Part shown: one piece after another, positions 62,250-64,000 of the stretch | Layout of the letters: every line of letters begins with the position of its first letter | Position numbering within the stretch: position 1 is the stretch's first letter | NCBI GenBank assembly: GCA_037178625.1 | Contig: CM074137.1 | Coordinates: 1,860,001 to 1,924,000 of the forward strand | From: Skeletonema tropicum | Taxonomy: Eukaryota; Bacillariophyta; Thalassiosirophyceae; Thalassiosirales; Thalassiosiraceae | DNA length: 64,000 nt | Reading direction: 5' to 3' | Program-made: the position numbers and the translations under genes | Notes under the pieces: model-generated | What the model saw: only the letters and a program-made list of their open reading frames with translations | Databases searched by the model: none | Told to the model about the DNA's origin: nothing

Positions 62250-64000
62250 CTGACCGGCGAGCGATAAATCCAATTTGTAGCAGCTTTAGGATAGTTATAG
62301 ATCTAAGTGTGGTAATGCTAGTATATAGAGGTCACTCACTCACTATTTTTATATTCTTTAACACCATCTACACATCTAACATTTTGACCAATCGACACCC
62401 CTACTTACCCACCTAACACCACTTTCACTTACATTCCATTCGTACGAACCGATTTCCTTGTTGATCTCCTTTGCAAAGGAACACTACTTGTCGAGGACCT
62501 CGTGACGGCAGGGGTGCTCTTGTCTGTCTTCTTTGCAGCCGCCGGTTCCTTTGCAGTCACAGGCTTCTTTGCGGCAGAATGCCTGGGTGGAATCGGGGGG
62601 TACTCATTGGAACATTTAAACACAACTTGTTTCTTCTTCCTCCCGGGGGTCAAAAATTCTTCCATCTTGGATTTCATTTCGTTCACCTCGTCCATCTGGG
62701 ATTCCATTTCGTTCACCTTGTTTCGGGGCTGCTGGATTTCGACGGTATCTTCAGCCCGACTCTGCTGAAGTTGACGTATGTCGCCTTCTAGGCGCTTGTG
62801 ACCCTCTATGCGCTCCTCACGCTCCTGGATTAATGCCGTAGTAACTCGATCAATATTGTTACTTCCAATCTTCATGGCCGTAACAAGTTGAGCAATGTCT
62901 TCTTTGTTTTGAGTCGAGGCTGGAGTTGCCAAACCACCGAACACGAACAGATTGATCGGATTGAGCTGTTCGGTGCTGGAGTGGGTTTGGGACTGCATGG
63001 AAGGAGTGGCAGCCGTAGCAAATGCAACAGAAGGCGGCACACCACCAGCACTAGGAGCATGAGGTGTGGCGTGCGACCAGAACCCAGCATGAAAATGATG
63101 TGGAAAGTTGAACCCGGAAGAGAAGTCATGATTGAATCCATGCTGCTGCAGCTGCAAATCATGAGCACGATCAGTACCTTCAACGTCTTTCTGCCAATAG
63201 TCCTTGTTTCTATTCATCATTTTCTTGAATAGCCGCCTTTTATCATTTCGTTTGGATGGGCTCATTTCTTCATCAAGATCAACTTCGTTAGAGAATTTAC
63301 CAGTCTTTATGGCGAAATCTTTTGCAGAGCGATCGTACATCTTCACATACTTCTCCTCCTTCGTCGTTCAAACTCTTCGTCATTAGGATGTGCCTTGACA
63401 TAGTCACCCACTAGTTTATCCATGCGACGCGACAGGTCCGACCTTGGCATGGTGCTTTGTGTTGGTTTGTTAATCAATTGCTCTTGCCAATTTATGATGA
63501 AGTGACGAGATTGAGAAGTTCGTTGAGATCATGAGAAAGATGGTACGGACAATCTATTTTGACTTGACTCGCTTTCTTGTATTTTTCAACATTCCACGAG
63601 TTCCTACGTAGAAAAGAAGATTGAGATACTTCTCCTCCTTCGTTGTCAAGCCCTCAAACTCTTCGTCATTAGGATGTGCCTTGACATATGTAGTCACCCA
63701 CTAGTTTATCCATGCGACGCGACAGGTCCGACCTTGGCATGGTGCTTTGTGTTGGTTTGTTAATCAAAGCTCGGAAGGAATACCGTGATGTGAGGCAAAG
63801 ATTCTTGTCCGAAAAAAGTGTCGACTGTAGGAATTGGTTTGGCTCTGTCATTCATCTGATCAGAGTGTGCAATCATAGGATTCTTCTTCTTGCGAGAAGA
63901 AGGCAGTTCTGATAGAGATTGGCAATTTAGTCCCCGTCCGTTTTTCAGGCGAGCGAGTGTCAAAAGTGCACTCTGACTACACAAGTAGTTTGAGAAGAAG
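61420..64000 (+). repeat. Inner unit b' of copy Y (cut by window edge)
   Basis: Equivalent of the first 2,581 bp of unit b. It covers the ABCC/Mpp10 3' part, the coiled-coil gene and the duplicated 5' block, then runs off the window. Confidence 0.95.
62429..63346 (-). CDS. Coiled-coil protein with basic C terminus, copy 5 (open frame, possibly 5'-broken)
   Basis: Same uninterrupted 305-codon frame as copies 2 and 3, with the same broken upstream start. The duplicated 5' block follows at 63347-63767. Confidence 0.5.
   Translation of the reverse strand: MKMYDRSAKDFAIKTGKFSNEVDLDEEMSPSKRNDKRRLFKKMMNRNKDYWQKDVEGTDRAHDLQLQQHGFNHDFSSGFNFPHHFHAGFWSHATPHAPSAGGVPPSVAFATAATPSMQSQTHSSTEQLNPINLFVFGGLATPASTQNKEDIAQLVTAMKIGSNNIDRVTTALIQEREERIEGHKRLEGDIRQLQQSRAEDTVEIQQPRNKVNEMESQMDEVNEMKSKMEEFLTPGRKKKQVVFKCSNEYPPIPPRHSAAKKPVTAKEPAAAKKTDKSTPAVTRSSTSSVPLQRRSTRKSVRTNGM

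Larger units (their letters stand above)
47478..64000 (+). repeat. Outer tandem repeat, copy Y (incomplete at window edge)
   Basis: Repeats copy X from its first base and is still matching at 64000 (equivalent to 38721 in X). It has one extra 1,657 bp from an element insertion at 57963, a 1-bp deletion at 48289 and an extra T near 51330. Other differences are sparse, except in the first ~0.8 kb. Confidence 0.95.

Noticed and set aside
23856..64000. Outer and inner repeats as pure assembly error
   Set aside because: Copies carry private SNPs, a 10-bp duplication and a transposon with target duplication. Copy number, however, is not proven by sequence alone.

Overview
The window looks like nuclear DNA of a stramenopile alga, most probably a centric diatom. 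The evidence is dense protein-coding genes on both strands with few, short GT-AG introns (78-131 bp in the models here), diatom-style secreted LRR proteins with Pro/Thr/Ser/Glu stalks, and a presequence ending in an AA-F motif like the plastid-targeting signal of algae with secondary plastids. No bacterial features (operons, Shine-Dalgarno sites, CRISPR) are present.

Bases 1-25,700 are ordinary single-copy gene space with eleven genes: a left-truncated protein with an IQ motif and three FAM13-like motifs; a four-exon P2B-type Ca2+-ATPase; an acidic repeat protein with a plastid-type presequence; a small one-TM protein; a three-exon secreted LRR protein; a J-domain polytopic membrane protein; a type I membrane protein; a zinc-ribbon protein with 51-residue repeats; a GH72-type glucanosyltransferase; a CCCH zinc-finger methyltransferase-like protein; and a START-domain protein convergent with and overlapping it. 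Most neighbouring pairs are divergent or convergent and share short intergenic regions.

From about 23,856 to the right edge the DNA is a nested tandem repeat. The outer period is 23,622 bp (copy X 23,856-47,477; copy Y 47,478 to beyond 64,000). Each outer unit holds a CCCH gene body, a START gene, a repeated CCCH promoter with its first 25 codons, a 1.8-kb element with long terminal inverted repeats carrying a decayed Ulp1/SENP (C48) protease, and then an inner array of 5,662-bp units (three in X: a, b, c). Each inner unit is a mosaic of broken host-gene pieces: a U3 snoRNP Mpp10 gene interrupted by an ABCC-transporter NBD2 fragment, an RNase PH-type exosome subunit remnant, and a coiled-coil/basic gene. 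The array starts and ends at the same point of the ABCC sequence. Its right end is fused in frame to the CCCH gene body, so the second CCCH gene is split, with its promoter and 5' end about 20 kb from its body.

Later insertions sit inside the repeats: 1,333 bp in the coiled-coil gene of the first inner unit of both X and Y, and a 1,653-bp element with 15-bp terminal inverted repeats found only in Y. Repeat copies are nearly identical except in the first ~0.8 kb of the CCCH body, which fits recent unequal exchange between two older CCCH paralogues. The outer array plus the gene-fragment-carrying inner unit is the most unusual feature of the window. All family assignments come from reading motifs by eye; no database search was made.
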